The position numbers and the translations under genes are program-made. Source: Schistosoma haematobium (lineage: Eukaryota; Platyhelminthes; Trematoda; Strigeidida; Schistosomatidae). Taken from it: a DNA stretch of 64,000 nucleotides. The first letter of the stretch is position 1. Each line of letters starts with the position of its first letter. Shown here in pieces: positions 31,321 to 43,900 of the stretch. The stretch is from NCBI RefSeq assembly GCF_000699445.3, contig NC_067199.1, positions 35,262,902-35,326,901 on the forward strand, in the 5' to 3' direction. The notes below the pieces were generated by a model, which worked only from the letters and a program-made list of their open reading frames with translations, ran no database searches and was not told the DNA's origin.

Positions 31321-34300
31321 TTAATTGTGACGAATTAAATTAACTTGATCTGAAGTTATCGATTTTGGATGATCTTTAAAGTTCAAATGTACTTGCTTCC
31401 GATGTGAATTAAGGGAAAACAGAGGAAATGTAAACAGCCAAAAGTCTTATCGTTTTAAAAGCTTTTTGCGTCTAAAGTGGGATGGATGTATGCCCAGAAT
31501 TCCATGATGTAACTTTTTTTCGAAATATCAACCAAATTATGTTGGACTGAATGTATCGATGATAACTTATGTGAGTGTAAATATCTGGTGGAATTATCGG
31601 TTCCTGTAAAAACACTGAAAAGCATTGTTGTGGCTTATAATGCTCGATCACGTTTTCAATTCTATTTCACTTTACATAAATAACCGAAAGCCTCTATCTC
31701 TCTAGAGTGCTTGACGATTCTCCTGGTAATTTTGATAACATCAGGTAGAAGAATGGTGAAAATAAATTATGCCTTAGATGATGCTGAAGCAATGCGATTT
31801 AATAATAATATAGACGACTTCCATAATTCAAGCCTCTCGGTGACGTCAGATCACTCTCTTGCACAGAAATCAGAAAAATCATCTGAGGGTAGATGTGATG
31901 TTGATTTGGTACCAGAGGTGGCATGATCACTTGTAGTTGCTTTACGTTGTTGTATGTCGTGGCTGATACACTGACAGTCAACACTTAGAACAATATCAGC
32001 AAACGTACACTCTAAATGCTGGTGCCAGAATGAACCAGTGCTTGTACGCAGCACAGTTTTGTTGATGACAATCACGAACCGTAATCACTTGCCGTCTTTA
32101 AGAACTCAAATTTACAGGAGGCTCTGTACATATCAACGAAGATCATAAGTAGCATAGTTACTCTTGACTGATGTGTTCTCCACCGTCTCCTGATTTAACC
32201 GCAGCCGACCAGCAATTACTAGTCAATGGAATGTCGATAAACAACAGGTCCAACAAGGATCCATGTATGAGCGCTAATAGAATTTTGATCTAAATCAACC
32301 CACGTCACTTGTTTTAGCAAGTCAAAGTTGTTGACTGTGCATGGCTTTATAATGGCTTATGTATCAGCCCATGAGACTTTCTAAGTATTATAGATTATTT
32401 TGTAGAGTGGTTAATACCGCAGCTACACTTAGTGTCAAATCTGGCAGTTAAAGCTGCTGATAAATATCGCGCTCAGAAAAGTTGTGGGAATGCTGTGTTA
32501 TGATGAAGGAGTACGTGACTTTCCGGTCTAATGAGTTTACTTGAATCTCATATGGATATTTTCGGTATTGCCTTAGCCAGTGATTATTGAGCTTTTTGTG
32601 AACTACCAGCCACTCAGATGACGGTAACTACGGTTTCTGGCTCAACCAACTCGACTAAGTATCCAAAACAACAAGAGGTGTGGTGTTTGTTTGCATACAT
32701 TTATCTTATTATTGTTGCACTTATTTGCTTTTCTGGTTAGGTTAAGGATGTAAGATCCAAACTAAGGTTTGGACTGAAAATAGCTGTTTAGGTGGGTTAG
32801 ATACGCGCCCTTGCCCGGTTGAAACCAAAACAAAGTAATTGGGTAAAATGACGGTTCTAAAATTCATTGTAAATTTAAATGTACATTATTACCCAGACAA
32901 ATATGACCACCCAGCTATCCAACCAATAATTGTTCAATTAATCAAATCTAAATTACAATAAATAAGGAAGTTGACAAAGGATGCGAGAAAATTACCAATC
33001 GCAACAAACAAATGCTGTTTTATTCTGTCTGGATAGACCACGCACAGATTCGTTCAAAAGATAATATTTGGTTGCTTTATAACACAGAGTGTTTCCAATT
33101 CTGGAAGAGTACCTCAATTCACAATCAAAAATGCACAATTTCAATCAATACAAGAAAGACGGTCAAAAGGGAAACAAACCAATATAGCTGCCGCCAAGAC
33201 TAAGTATCAAGTAAAACAACATAAATGCAGTTCAGGAAGAAACACAGAAACTTAGTAAAGGCGTAAGAAAAATAAAAACTATAATAAAATACAAATATTA
33301 CCAACTCAAATGGAATCAAGAAGACTAACAATGTACAACTAAAAGAATCAATAGGAACAAACTGCAAGTGTAAACATGGAGGATTTTTACACACAAAACA
33401 TCCAAAATGGATCTCACAAAGGAGGCGAGGTTAAGGTGTGTGATAATTAATAATAACACAAACACTCGCATCTATGCCTCGAATCACATCATGTACACGA
33501 AATGACCTTAAATGCACCGTTCATAAATCAACAGGATGTCCACTTAAGTAGAATTAAAAGTTACTGGCCGATGCATTGCATTGTTATAATATGTGTCATA
33601 AATGTACTACCTAAACAATTTTTGAACTAATGAACTTAGAACAATCTTATATCATATGTTTGTTCCTTACATTTAATGTTACTATTTATATCAAACCTTA
33701 AGGAAATTCACCAACCTACTGTGATCTATTGAGGGTTATAAATTAATAAGAAAGATAAAAGTGAGGATTTAGATTAATAAGTTAGGGATAAGAATTGGAA
33801 TCATGGTTTCCTTCACGAAGTGATGTAAGCTATAACTCCAGAATCCTACTTAGCCATGTGGATGGATAGGTTTCGCGCTGCAATCTGGGACCTGCTTTCT
33901 TAAATCCGATTATTTCATCAACAAATTACAGTTTCGCATTTTTCGGGCCTGATATATATGTTCCATCAAGCTTCCTGATGTTTCCCAGACAGTTTATAGA
34001 ACTTCACCAACTATTTGTTTTACGACCTCTGGTTTTCATCGTGTCCAGTGATTATATAGCAATGCAAATATTTCACTAGCACATGAAAAGATTATTGACA
34101 AGTGTTTTTATTGTAACATTCGTTGTGCGACTGAATTACAGGATGCCCGAAATTGTTTACAGTGCCATTTTTCATCTCCAGGAAAGAAAAGAATATACAA
34201 CTTCGAAGTTTTCAGCATACATAAAAAACCCTTCCTGATTTAGCAGTGCCACATGCATAACCAAATCATATAAAAGTTTTGGGCTTACTACACAACTGGT

Positions 34301-34998
34301 AATGGGTGGACTTATTTTCTGATACTTTCAACATATGGTTAAAGCTGAAGTCAAGTCAGCAGAGTAAAGGCACTTCTATACTGTAGAATTTAAAAGATAA
34401 AACAACTGTCTGTGTGAAGACAAGCTGAAATCCTTTCGTAATTTAAGATATAACAAAAATTAATACAGCCCTTGTATCTATGATTAATTTGTGATCCAAA
34501 ATCTAAAGTCCAGTTTGAGCATGATTTCAAAGGCTCGTGTCGATTAGAGGAAGTAAGGTGTAATCGGGAAAATTCGGAATCCATGAAATGACTGAAGTGA
34601 TATCAGCTGTCCTATAATTAGACATATCTTATAGCTAACTTAATGATGAGTAATATGTGTAGTTCTTGTTGACTCCGGGGAATATGTATGTACGTTGGAT
34701 CTATTGACCATTTTTGGCATTAAAATCAAAATACGTGGGATGTCTATTTTTATGGGAGGAATAAGGTATATTATCAGCCCCCTGGGGTTATTAATTATTG
34801 AAGTCGGAAGAATGAAACTAATACAGAGATTGGATTATACAGTATCGTTGATTTTACTAGGGTCACCTCGGAACAGGTCTTCGTACTTTCTGTATCACGA
34901 ATCGAGTGTGACACTAAATATACTGTTAATTTAAAATTTAGTAGTTGAACTAATAACTGAATTTATATATGGTACTTACATCTTGTTGGGTGTATAAG

Positions 34999-34999
<1 letters not shown>
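31321..34999. other. No recognisable gene
   Basis: AT-rich, short frames only. A GC-richer patch at 31840-32080 looks like a decayed repeat but could not be classified. Confidence 0.4.

Positions 35000-35041
<42 letters not shown>
35000..35041 (+). repeat. TTA/TAT trinucleotide microsatellite
   Basis: About 14 uninterrupted units; likely polymorphic. Confidence 0.95.
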
Positions 35042-35042
<1 letters not shown>

Positions 35043-35619
35043 CAAACAGCTAATTTCAACATAAGTGTTGAGCGAAAACCGTTTCAGGTTTCCTCGTAAA
35101 CGCAGTTATACACAAGTTTCAATAACGTTTACATGGTATTCATCATATTTAAGCAGGTTTTGCAGTAATTAGAAGAATACTAAGTTGACTTTAAAAAATA
35201 AGAAAGGGATTAAAAATGAAACGTGTCGATAATTTAATAAGTATGTTCGTGAAACAGAATAAGAATAAACGGTAATACATGTATTACTTAATGGATTTAA
35301 AATAAATCATTATAGTAGTAAGATTTGATGGCAGGATAAGAATTTATGCAGTGGTAGTTAAGGATTATGCAATGAAAGTCTTCATTTATATCAGATAAGT
35401 GCAGCCCAATATCAGTTCGAGGATCATAAATACGTGGTGAAGATAAGGTGATTCTTCAAAGTCAATTCATTTAAGTAAGCGTAATATAAGATTTTGTGTA
35501 TTTAATTAGAAACTCTAGAGGAGTAAGATTATAATTACTATAAAAGTAATAAAAGAGAATGGGAGAAAGTTTACCAATAGGAGTACGTTATGACGTAAGA
35601 ACATTATTCATTCTCCATT
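35042..35619. other. No recognisable feature
   Basis: AT-rich; nothing seen. Confidence 0.4.
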
Positions 35620-35990
35620 CTATTGTAACGAACAAACACTGAGGTGGAGGCAAAATTCTAGAACATCTTCGTAAAATATAAGAACAATACACTGACTACT
35701 ACATTTGCGAATTTCCACCATTTGTCCTTCACGTTTTTGTATGGTTCTTCCAGTCCACAATTCCTTTCCATTTTTCGTTCTATTCTCTTCAACTTGATCT
35801 TCTTAGCCTTCTGCTGCCAGGTTTTCTACTTCCGACTGGTGTTGCATACTAATTATGTCAACAGACATAATTAGCATACACTACACTGTCTTTTTCTAAA
35901 CAATCCGTCAATGTTTCAAGGTGTTTTGAGAAGCTAATTATTGCGTATTCTTCTAGCTAACAGTCGATACGTTTGGCATATTCAACGCTC
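35620..35990 (+). repeat. Dispersed repeat R1, second copy
   Basis: Same order of blocks as 30490-30930, more diverged. Confidence 0.5.
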
Positions 35991-37443
35991 CCGAAGTCGA
36001 TTTTCTATTTACTTGCCAGACTTTCATTCCCTTCAGTCGACTAAGCTATCCATGTCAAGTGTACAGCCGCTATCTCACAATAATTCCTGTCTTTTTTGAG
36101 TTCTAAAAAGTTGTTATTGAAGCCTTCATTTAAGCACTGAAATCATATTCGTACTTGTGATCAACCACCGATAGTCACAAGATTCATATCAATTCAGACT
36201 GTCTGTTAAAATTGCACATAGTGTTTCTGTTATTAATAGTGACGGGAAAAATAAGATAATAAATTATCTACAAACTGACTCATCTTGTCCAAAAAATAAT
36301 ACACTTATGTACCCTGTATGTTAAATTAAATAAGGATGAACGCAACTCTGAGAATTTGTAAGTGATCGTAAGATTCCGATTTTGTGGGTCACTTTCTATT
36401 TTATAAAAGAAGATCTAAATATGAAGGTTAAGTATTCCTTCTCGAATTAACTCTTCAAAGAAATACTTGTGGATCATTTTGTAATACTATTAAAGAGTTT
36501 TTCAAAACTCATGAAGCCTACTTTATTCAAGATCGCTCTTTCACAATTAAGTGGGTAGAAAACGAACACGGCTGTATTTTGAAAATATAGATTTTTTACG
36601 AACATTGGATAGATTTCTGGTAAAAAATCTTCATCACTGTGTTTGCTTCCAGGTTATCAATTTTTTCGGTAAACGTTTGGTTAAATTTTGAAATTTCTAC
36701 ATTCTGCTGTGAACTTATGAACGTAACTCGAAAATTTGACGTTTTGTTTATTCAATACTGTAATTACAGGATGTAAAATTAACTTGTAAAAATATTTCGG
36801 AACATTTGTTTGCTGATTATTTCATTTTTCAGTTGTGGTTTTCACCTTAGTAACACATGTCAATCTCAAATCGCTTTAATCGGATCTAGATACACATAAA
36901 AGAAAAGATATCCTTTCTCTTTAGTACCATTAATGATACAGTAGAATAATTACTGACGAGACTAATTACTTCTTTAATTCCATAAGCTAAATAGTCATAC
37001 TTTATTCAGGCCAAAAGTTGACTTGTTGTATGATGTACGCTTGAACTATGGAAGAATAACTCTTGATATTTTGATTGAAAGGTTTGATTTTTAATAATAA
37101 TTTTTACACAAATTATGATTTTAGGAAACATTAAAAGTATGTTGGGATAAATAATTTATTTATGATATATAGTACTTAATGTACAATGCATTTGATAATA
37201 CGATCTGTTCTTCTTTAGATCATTTAGTTCTCTAATATGGTAGTTCAAGAAGAAATTGTTTTAATATCCATTTACTTTTTTGTTTAATTAGTTATATCTA
37301 AAGAATCATAAACGCTTCCATATTTTCATTTATTTTCTGAAAATTTTGATTTGTTTAAACATATCCCAAGTAAATGTTCAACAACTGTCAACATATCGGT
37401 CTATTAGAAGACTGAATACTATTAGAATATCTCTTATTGAAAT
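35991..37443. other. Downstream flank of the LIM gene; no assigned feature
   Basis: Very AT-rich. The 3' UTR of the minus-strand LIM gene should lie at its right end; no single poly(A) signal stands out. Confidence 0.4.
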
Positions 37444-37936
37444 TCAAATCTTATCATGGAAGCTATTCCCCGGTGAACTGGGTGAACCATAACCACTTGA
37501 ACGGTCATCTGATATTGTTGTGGAATCATGAAAGTTTAAATCAAATGGATTTAATAAAGAACATAATCTGTTATCTGTATTCCTAATTAATTTATTGTCA
37601 CAAGAACTTTGTTCAGCAGTAATGCGTGTTTTACACTTTGTAAATAGTTGAATATATGAAGCAATACATTGTGAATAGTTGAGATTCATTTGATATTTTT
37701 GGTTATTTTCATCATCATAATCTTCATCATCTCCAACATCAGTGCAATTTTGTCTTGAAAGTATTTCATTTGAACAAAAACACGAGTTAGCAGTAGCTTT
37801 ATAACAAATAATATTTCTTTTTTCTGGATGAGGCAGATCAATATCACGTGTAGAAATGTGTGGAAATAATTCCATGTAATCATGTTCACATAAAATAATG
37901 TTTTCATGTAGATAAAAACGATCTCCAATGCAAAAC
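37444..37936 (-). CDS. LIM gene last exon
   Basis: The acceptor AAAATGTAG precedes [20 protein letters not shown], which supplies the last zinc ligands of LIM2. The low-complexity tail follows, ending HDKI and TGA at 37446-37444. Confidence 0.85.
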
Positions 37937-40900
37937 CTACATTTTAAAATGGAATAAAATGGTTATGAAATTTGCTTCTTTAGCTGACTTAAATGATCCA
38001 ATGGGGACAGCAGTTATATTAAAAGAGGAATAAATCTTATTTTACAGGACTATCGACAGTTGCATAGTTACTGTTTAAAAGCGTATATTTTGTATATAAA
38101 GGGATCTCAGTTTATCCAATTTAAAATATTCAAATACAAAAATGAATTACGAGATACTTAAGGAAGTTAGAAAAGCAGAACAGTATCTTACGAACTAGGA
38201 TAGTTAATACACCTTAAGTGTAGGGAGTTGTATTGAACAAATTAAGTCCAGCTTTTATTTAAAAGAATTTGATTATCCATTTCACACTTTCTCTGTAATT
38301 AGTGACATTTTTAGGGAAAAATATAATCGTTTCCTTTTAAAAATGCAATTTTCACTTTTTCTTAGAGATTATATGAATTGTTACCAGCATTATTACTGTA
38401 TTACCTGATTAATTATTGTCGTTAATTAATCTTCTAAAGTTAGAGTTGTTTTCTATTTGCTAGTTAGAGGTTATTAAACATGGTTGAGCAATCTCGTCAC
38501 ACGTAACATATTTCTGCATGTAACCTAACATATCTACTGCCATTTATGGTTAATAATGCTATATTCTGTAGGAGGTCGTCGGCAAAGAATTATCTGATTT
38601 GAGGACTGTTGAAAGCCGGAGAAGACAGAATGGCTGTTCTGTCCCAGCACAAGGATCCCTAGCGGTACTCACTCTCAATCCAGTCAGGGGTTGAATTCAG
38701 GATCATCGGGCCAATGATCAACTCTTACATATTAGATCCGTTTAGGTAGGGTCACGTGATATACAACCAACTTATTATTACTTACTTACGCCTGTCACCC
38801 CTCATGGAGGAGCATAGGCCGCCCACCAGCACTCTCCATCCAACCCCGTCCTGTGCAATCCTTTCGAGTTTTTTTCCAGTTGCTGTTCTTCCAATTCCCG
38901 ACGTAGTGTGTTCCTCGGCCTTCCACTTTTCCGTTTCCCTTCAGGATCCCTATTTAGAATGCAGTATGGTGATTTCCGTAATGTACATCCTATTCACTTC
39001 CAACGTCTTCCAAATTTCTTTCTCCATTTGGAAGCTGGTTTGTCCTATCTACAGTAAGCTGTTGATGGTGCCATCATTCAAGGTCTATAACCATCGGTTG
39101 CTGTCGTCTCGCGGTCCCAACCAGGTAGTCTACACTTACCAACATGGCTCAGTTCACTTGTCAGTGACTTCATGGATTTGTGCCACAATTTGGTCTGGCC
39201 GCCCCTAGCTTTCTTCCATCCTACTCCTACGCCATGAAACATCGCAGTTGGTGGTTGGGCATGCGTGACACGTGTCCCAGCAATCTCAACTGATGAATTT
39301 TCACTACTTCATCAATTGATTTGCCATCCTTACCTAGTGCCCGGTTCCTAACAGCTGCGTCACTTACTCGATGGTCTCAAGATATACGAGCATTGTTTCG
39401 AAGACACCTATGATCGAATAATAGGACAGAACGAACTGCTGCGCAGTAAACACGTCCTTTGGTTGATAGACGGATACTTCACGTACGTCATAAATGACGC
39501 AAGTTGACATAAGCTAGTCGAGCCTTCTGTAGCCGTACTGAGATTTCGTCACACACCAGATGAAACTCCCAAGATAAGTGAAGCAGTCGACACGCTCAAT
39601 TACTTCACTCCCTATCATCAATTCAGGTGTCGATGCAAACCAATCCTGAAGCAACATTTTGCATTTCAAGGGGTAGAATCGCATTCCGAACATGCTTGGA
39701 TTGTTGATATCAATGAGCATATATAAAATGAAGTTTGTGCACAGAAATACTTGTCTGAAAAAAACAAAACAATTTTACCCCGTTTAAGAAATTTATATTA
39801 AATTAATTAGAATAGTTTAATCAATTCACAGTGATTTCATTCTGATCGATCAAAATATAAAGGTACTCTAACTAAACTTTACATGTTCACTGATAAATAT
39901 CACTGTAATTTATGACGGTATGTATATGAAAGAATTTTTTCCTAGTGTTTTATTTCTTAAAAATGTCTTTTGACTTCCTTTCATAATGTAAATATTATTT
40001 CTATTATTATAAATAAAAATAAATAAATAAATAATTAATTAGTTACCTCATTTGACAATATTGACAACAAAAACAAGATAAATGATAAACACTATTTTTT
40101 ATCTTCATAACAAATTCATATGATTGTACTTGTTTCTGACAGATGGAACATTCACCCGTTTTACCATACAATCTAAAATGTAATTTTGAGAAGAAAAATA
40201 ATAATAAAATTGTTCTCATATTGACATGATCAACAAAATTGTGTGAATTTGAAAATAGACTTTTGAACCTAGAACTAGAACAACTGAAAAGCTGTTAAAA
40301 ATCAAGATATAATGGCTAGATATTTGGGTCTAGTGAAATGTTGTAACATAGGGAGTTGGTTACGCTAAAATTGTGGTATTAACTCATCAATAACATCGAT
40401 CATGAGCCATATTATACCACAAAATAGTTGAAGCTAAAGGTATATACCACTAAATTTAAACTTGATGGGAACTTAATTTGTGCACGAAACAATCTTTAGG
40501 ACAATGAACATGTTACTCAAAAGTTTCATCCGTTTGAAGATTTAAAAGAAAACCAGATTGGCAATATGGCTTATTGGAATGGCGTTGAGAGGCTCCAAGC
40601 TGTTAAACAAATGATATTACATGAAAATAACAAATTGCAAAACATTTTGTCGTTTTGATGTTTGGGCTATTTTCTGTCTTGGTGCTCTTCATGTGATATA
40701 CGTAAAGTGGTATACGTAAATTTAACGGTTTACTACAATCAGTATTATTCTGACCTATTGATGTTGCTACAACAACAATTATTTCTGTAACCTTTCACAC
40801 CTTGATTTATTATGATCATGTTACGATGTGGTTAATAGTTAATACTCGCTTTTATTTGTTGTTTCATCTTGTATAATACCATATGTACCGTGTTATTTGT

Positions 40901-43900
40901 TCATGTAATTCAATTTTCTCAAAAGTTCTTTAGAAAGTCTCGTGTACTCTTTCTCATGAGAGATTACCAGTGTCAAAGTAATATCACATATCATGTAATT
41001 GATTTGTCGGTGAGAGTTTAATTCAAGGACGAATCAACGAAATCAGGGATTGCGAGTTTTGATTTTGGCGCGAAATCTATTCATTCATATCGTTAAATAA
41101 TATCTTAGGAGTATAGCTGATATCGGTTAGTGATAAAAACCCTTACTTTAATTCATAACCTTAAATTCTAACTCTGAATCCTAATTACTCATACTAATTT
41201 ATAACCCTCTTTTGACCCTAATAAGTAGGTGTGCCGTCTCAAGGTCACTTTAGAGTCATCCAATGGTTGTCCATAAATTATAGTCTCACCAATTTGTCTA
41301 GTCATGTGCAGATAATAATTAGTATTTACGGAATCCTCAGTCGACCTTACTTCGAATCTTAACACTAGGAATACTGCAAAAATAGTCAAAAGTAAAATGC
41401 CTCCCTCCTTGTTCTGTCTAATAAGAGAAACTATTTTAATAGCTCATGAAAGTAGACATTTATTCGCATAAAATCTAGTTTCAATAAGATTTAGATGAAT
41501 GAAATAAAGCGACTTGGAATTTTTAGGAAATTTGATGTATTGACTGCCTTGTTACTGTTGATGACCACTAAAATTCCGGATGGAACTCAGTTTTATGAGG
41601 ATTCTGGTTAGCGTTTCTTCATCAAGATTGTTTTCTACGGGATGGGGTTGCCGACTTTACACCCAAACTTCCTCCTTTACCCGGGCTTGAGACCGATAGT
41701 TTTACGAAAACAAATAAATTTACTGATTCCGTGGTCGATTTTTGGAAATAAAATTTACACTATAATTGACGCAAAATTTCTGAGAAGTAAAATGGTGACA
41801 TGATAGACTTACATTTTTGTAGATTGGGAAACAAGTCTATCGGTTAATAGAAGTTTATAAAATATTCGTATGATCATTTGTAGCCTTTCGTTTAAAAATA
41901 GAAGATAATATAATTTATACATGGGTTTATACATGAGTTTCTACCTGAAGTGCGGAATCAGTTTTGGTAAATTATGTCTATTTATATGGTTATTTTAACA
42001 AATGAGGTATCTTGTCTTGTACAATCGGTTTGTACTGTTATGATTTAAAAATACTCTCTATCATAAGTTCCATTTAAGATTGATGCTTTTCGTTGTTTTT
42101 CAATATCTGGAACGTAGAAAAGTATTATGCTTCCTGACTAACGTAATCTCTATTGTTGAGTGATTTAAAAGTGGTCACTGTCATTTTTGAAATCCTGATA
42201 AATTCTTAGCACAATTTAAACAGATATTATTACGCCAAGTATTTTGTATTTTAACTTACTGAAGTAGTTATAAATAAATGATATATTTGTAATATCACAA
42301 TGAGTAGAAAAATAAGATTTTCTGACGTTTCGTGACTAAGTGTAAGCCACTTCTTCGGAGAATAAATAAATAAACAAATGTAACGCGTGTGTGTGGGACT
42401 GCAGGTTATGCTAGACAGCGTTTATATCGATCGATTACAGTAGACACGGAAAACACGTATGGACGACCTTGTGCCCTGATTGATCCCGCTTCGCAGTCTG
42501 TCCTAGCCAGTTGAGTGAAGAACGCAAGTCACAGCCTCTGAGTTATGAATCGTTGTATTTCAGACATACTTTGTTTATATACCAATCAAGCACACCACAT
42601 CATTACCATAAAATAGGAAACAACATTTACAAAATATTTAACAAGTGAAATAAACATCGACCAATAAGAAATGTACATTTAAGGTCCAAGGACACCATAG
42701 ACTTAACACGATAATTATTGGTATATTTTTCCGACTATCCTAACATAAACAAATCGAGATTAATCCAAGTTTGAATAGTACAACGGAACAACACAAGAAT
42801 ATTTATGATCAGTCAAAAACAGTTCTGAATAAATCCATGTCACGTCATTTCGGTCAAGGTGATTCATAAGTGACATGTACATAAATTTGTATATGTGTGT
42901 AATGTTAAGGATGAAAAATGTATGACATTTATGCTGAAGGACAGAGTTTAATTTGTAAGATAATAGTGTGAATCGTGAATAATATCAGACTAGTAGCAAT
43001 AGCAGTTCACGCCATTTTCAACGACTACCAAATCGACGTTAAAAATACCAAAATATTACAAAAACGCTTTTATAATTACAAAGAAAGGCGAGTAGCTGAA
43101 GCGTTCCATATAATGCATAATCGTACTGCTCTCAACAGAAAGGAAGGCCTTACCATACATCTTACTTGAATTATCTGTCCTAGCCACCTAGTTTGCTATT
43201 ATTCACAATTCACGTTATCATCTTACAAATTAAACTCTGTCCTTTCTCAGCATAAATGTCATACATTTTTCATCCTTAACATTACACACATATATACAAA
43301 TTTATGTACATGTCACTTATGAATCACCTTGACCGAAACGACGTGACATGGATTTATTCAGAACTGTTTTTGACTGATCACATAAATATTCTTGTGTTGT
43401 TCCGTTGTACTATTTTTAAACTTGGATTAATCTTGATTTCAATAGTTGAGGTCATGAGTCAATTGAAGCTAGACCACCATGGAAAACCTGAATCTCGCGA
43501 GCGAGACTGATGGGTCCTGGGTTCGAATCTCGCGGAGGCGGGATCGTGGATGAGCACTGCTGAGGAGTCTCATACTAGGACGAAGCGGCCGTTCAGTGCT
43601 TCCAGGTTTTCCATGGTGATCTATTCAATTGACTCATGATTTCAACTATTGAAATTACTAAAATCTCCACAAAAAACCTCTTCCAATAATAATCTTGGTT
43701 TGGTTATTTATTTATTCTCTGAAGAAGTGGAATACACTAAGTCACGAAACGTCAGAAAATCTAATTTTTCTATTCAATGTGATATTACAAATATATTATT
43801 TATTTATAACAATCTACCTAATGCTCAGTTTATTAGAAATTATCAAGTCAAACCTTGGTAATGATACCTACTTAATGAACTAGTGTTATTTTACTTTATT

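Larger units (their letters stand above)
42262..43820. mobile_element. Nested palindrome of Penelope-like terminal repeats
   Basis: The outer arms, 42262-42365 and 43712-43818, are inverted copies containing hammerhead-like motifs that face outward. The inner arms, about 42755-42993 and 43185-43435, are inverted copies about 240 bp long. Between the inner arms lies a small frame resembling the end of a Penelope-like GIY-YIG protein. The left side also carries a TATA-bearing promoter segment. Penelope-like elements are known to carry terminal repeats, sometimes inverted, with minimal hammerheads; that identity is inferred here. A SINE (43436-43689) interrupts the right side. It lies in LIM gene intron 1. 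Confidence 0.6.

Noticed and set aside
34695..34934. 79-codon frame considered as a missing N-terminal ABC exon
   Set aside because: Composition is hydrophobic but no P-glycoprotein motif is present, and there are no matching splice phases.
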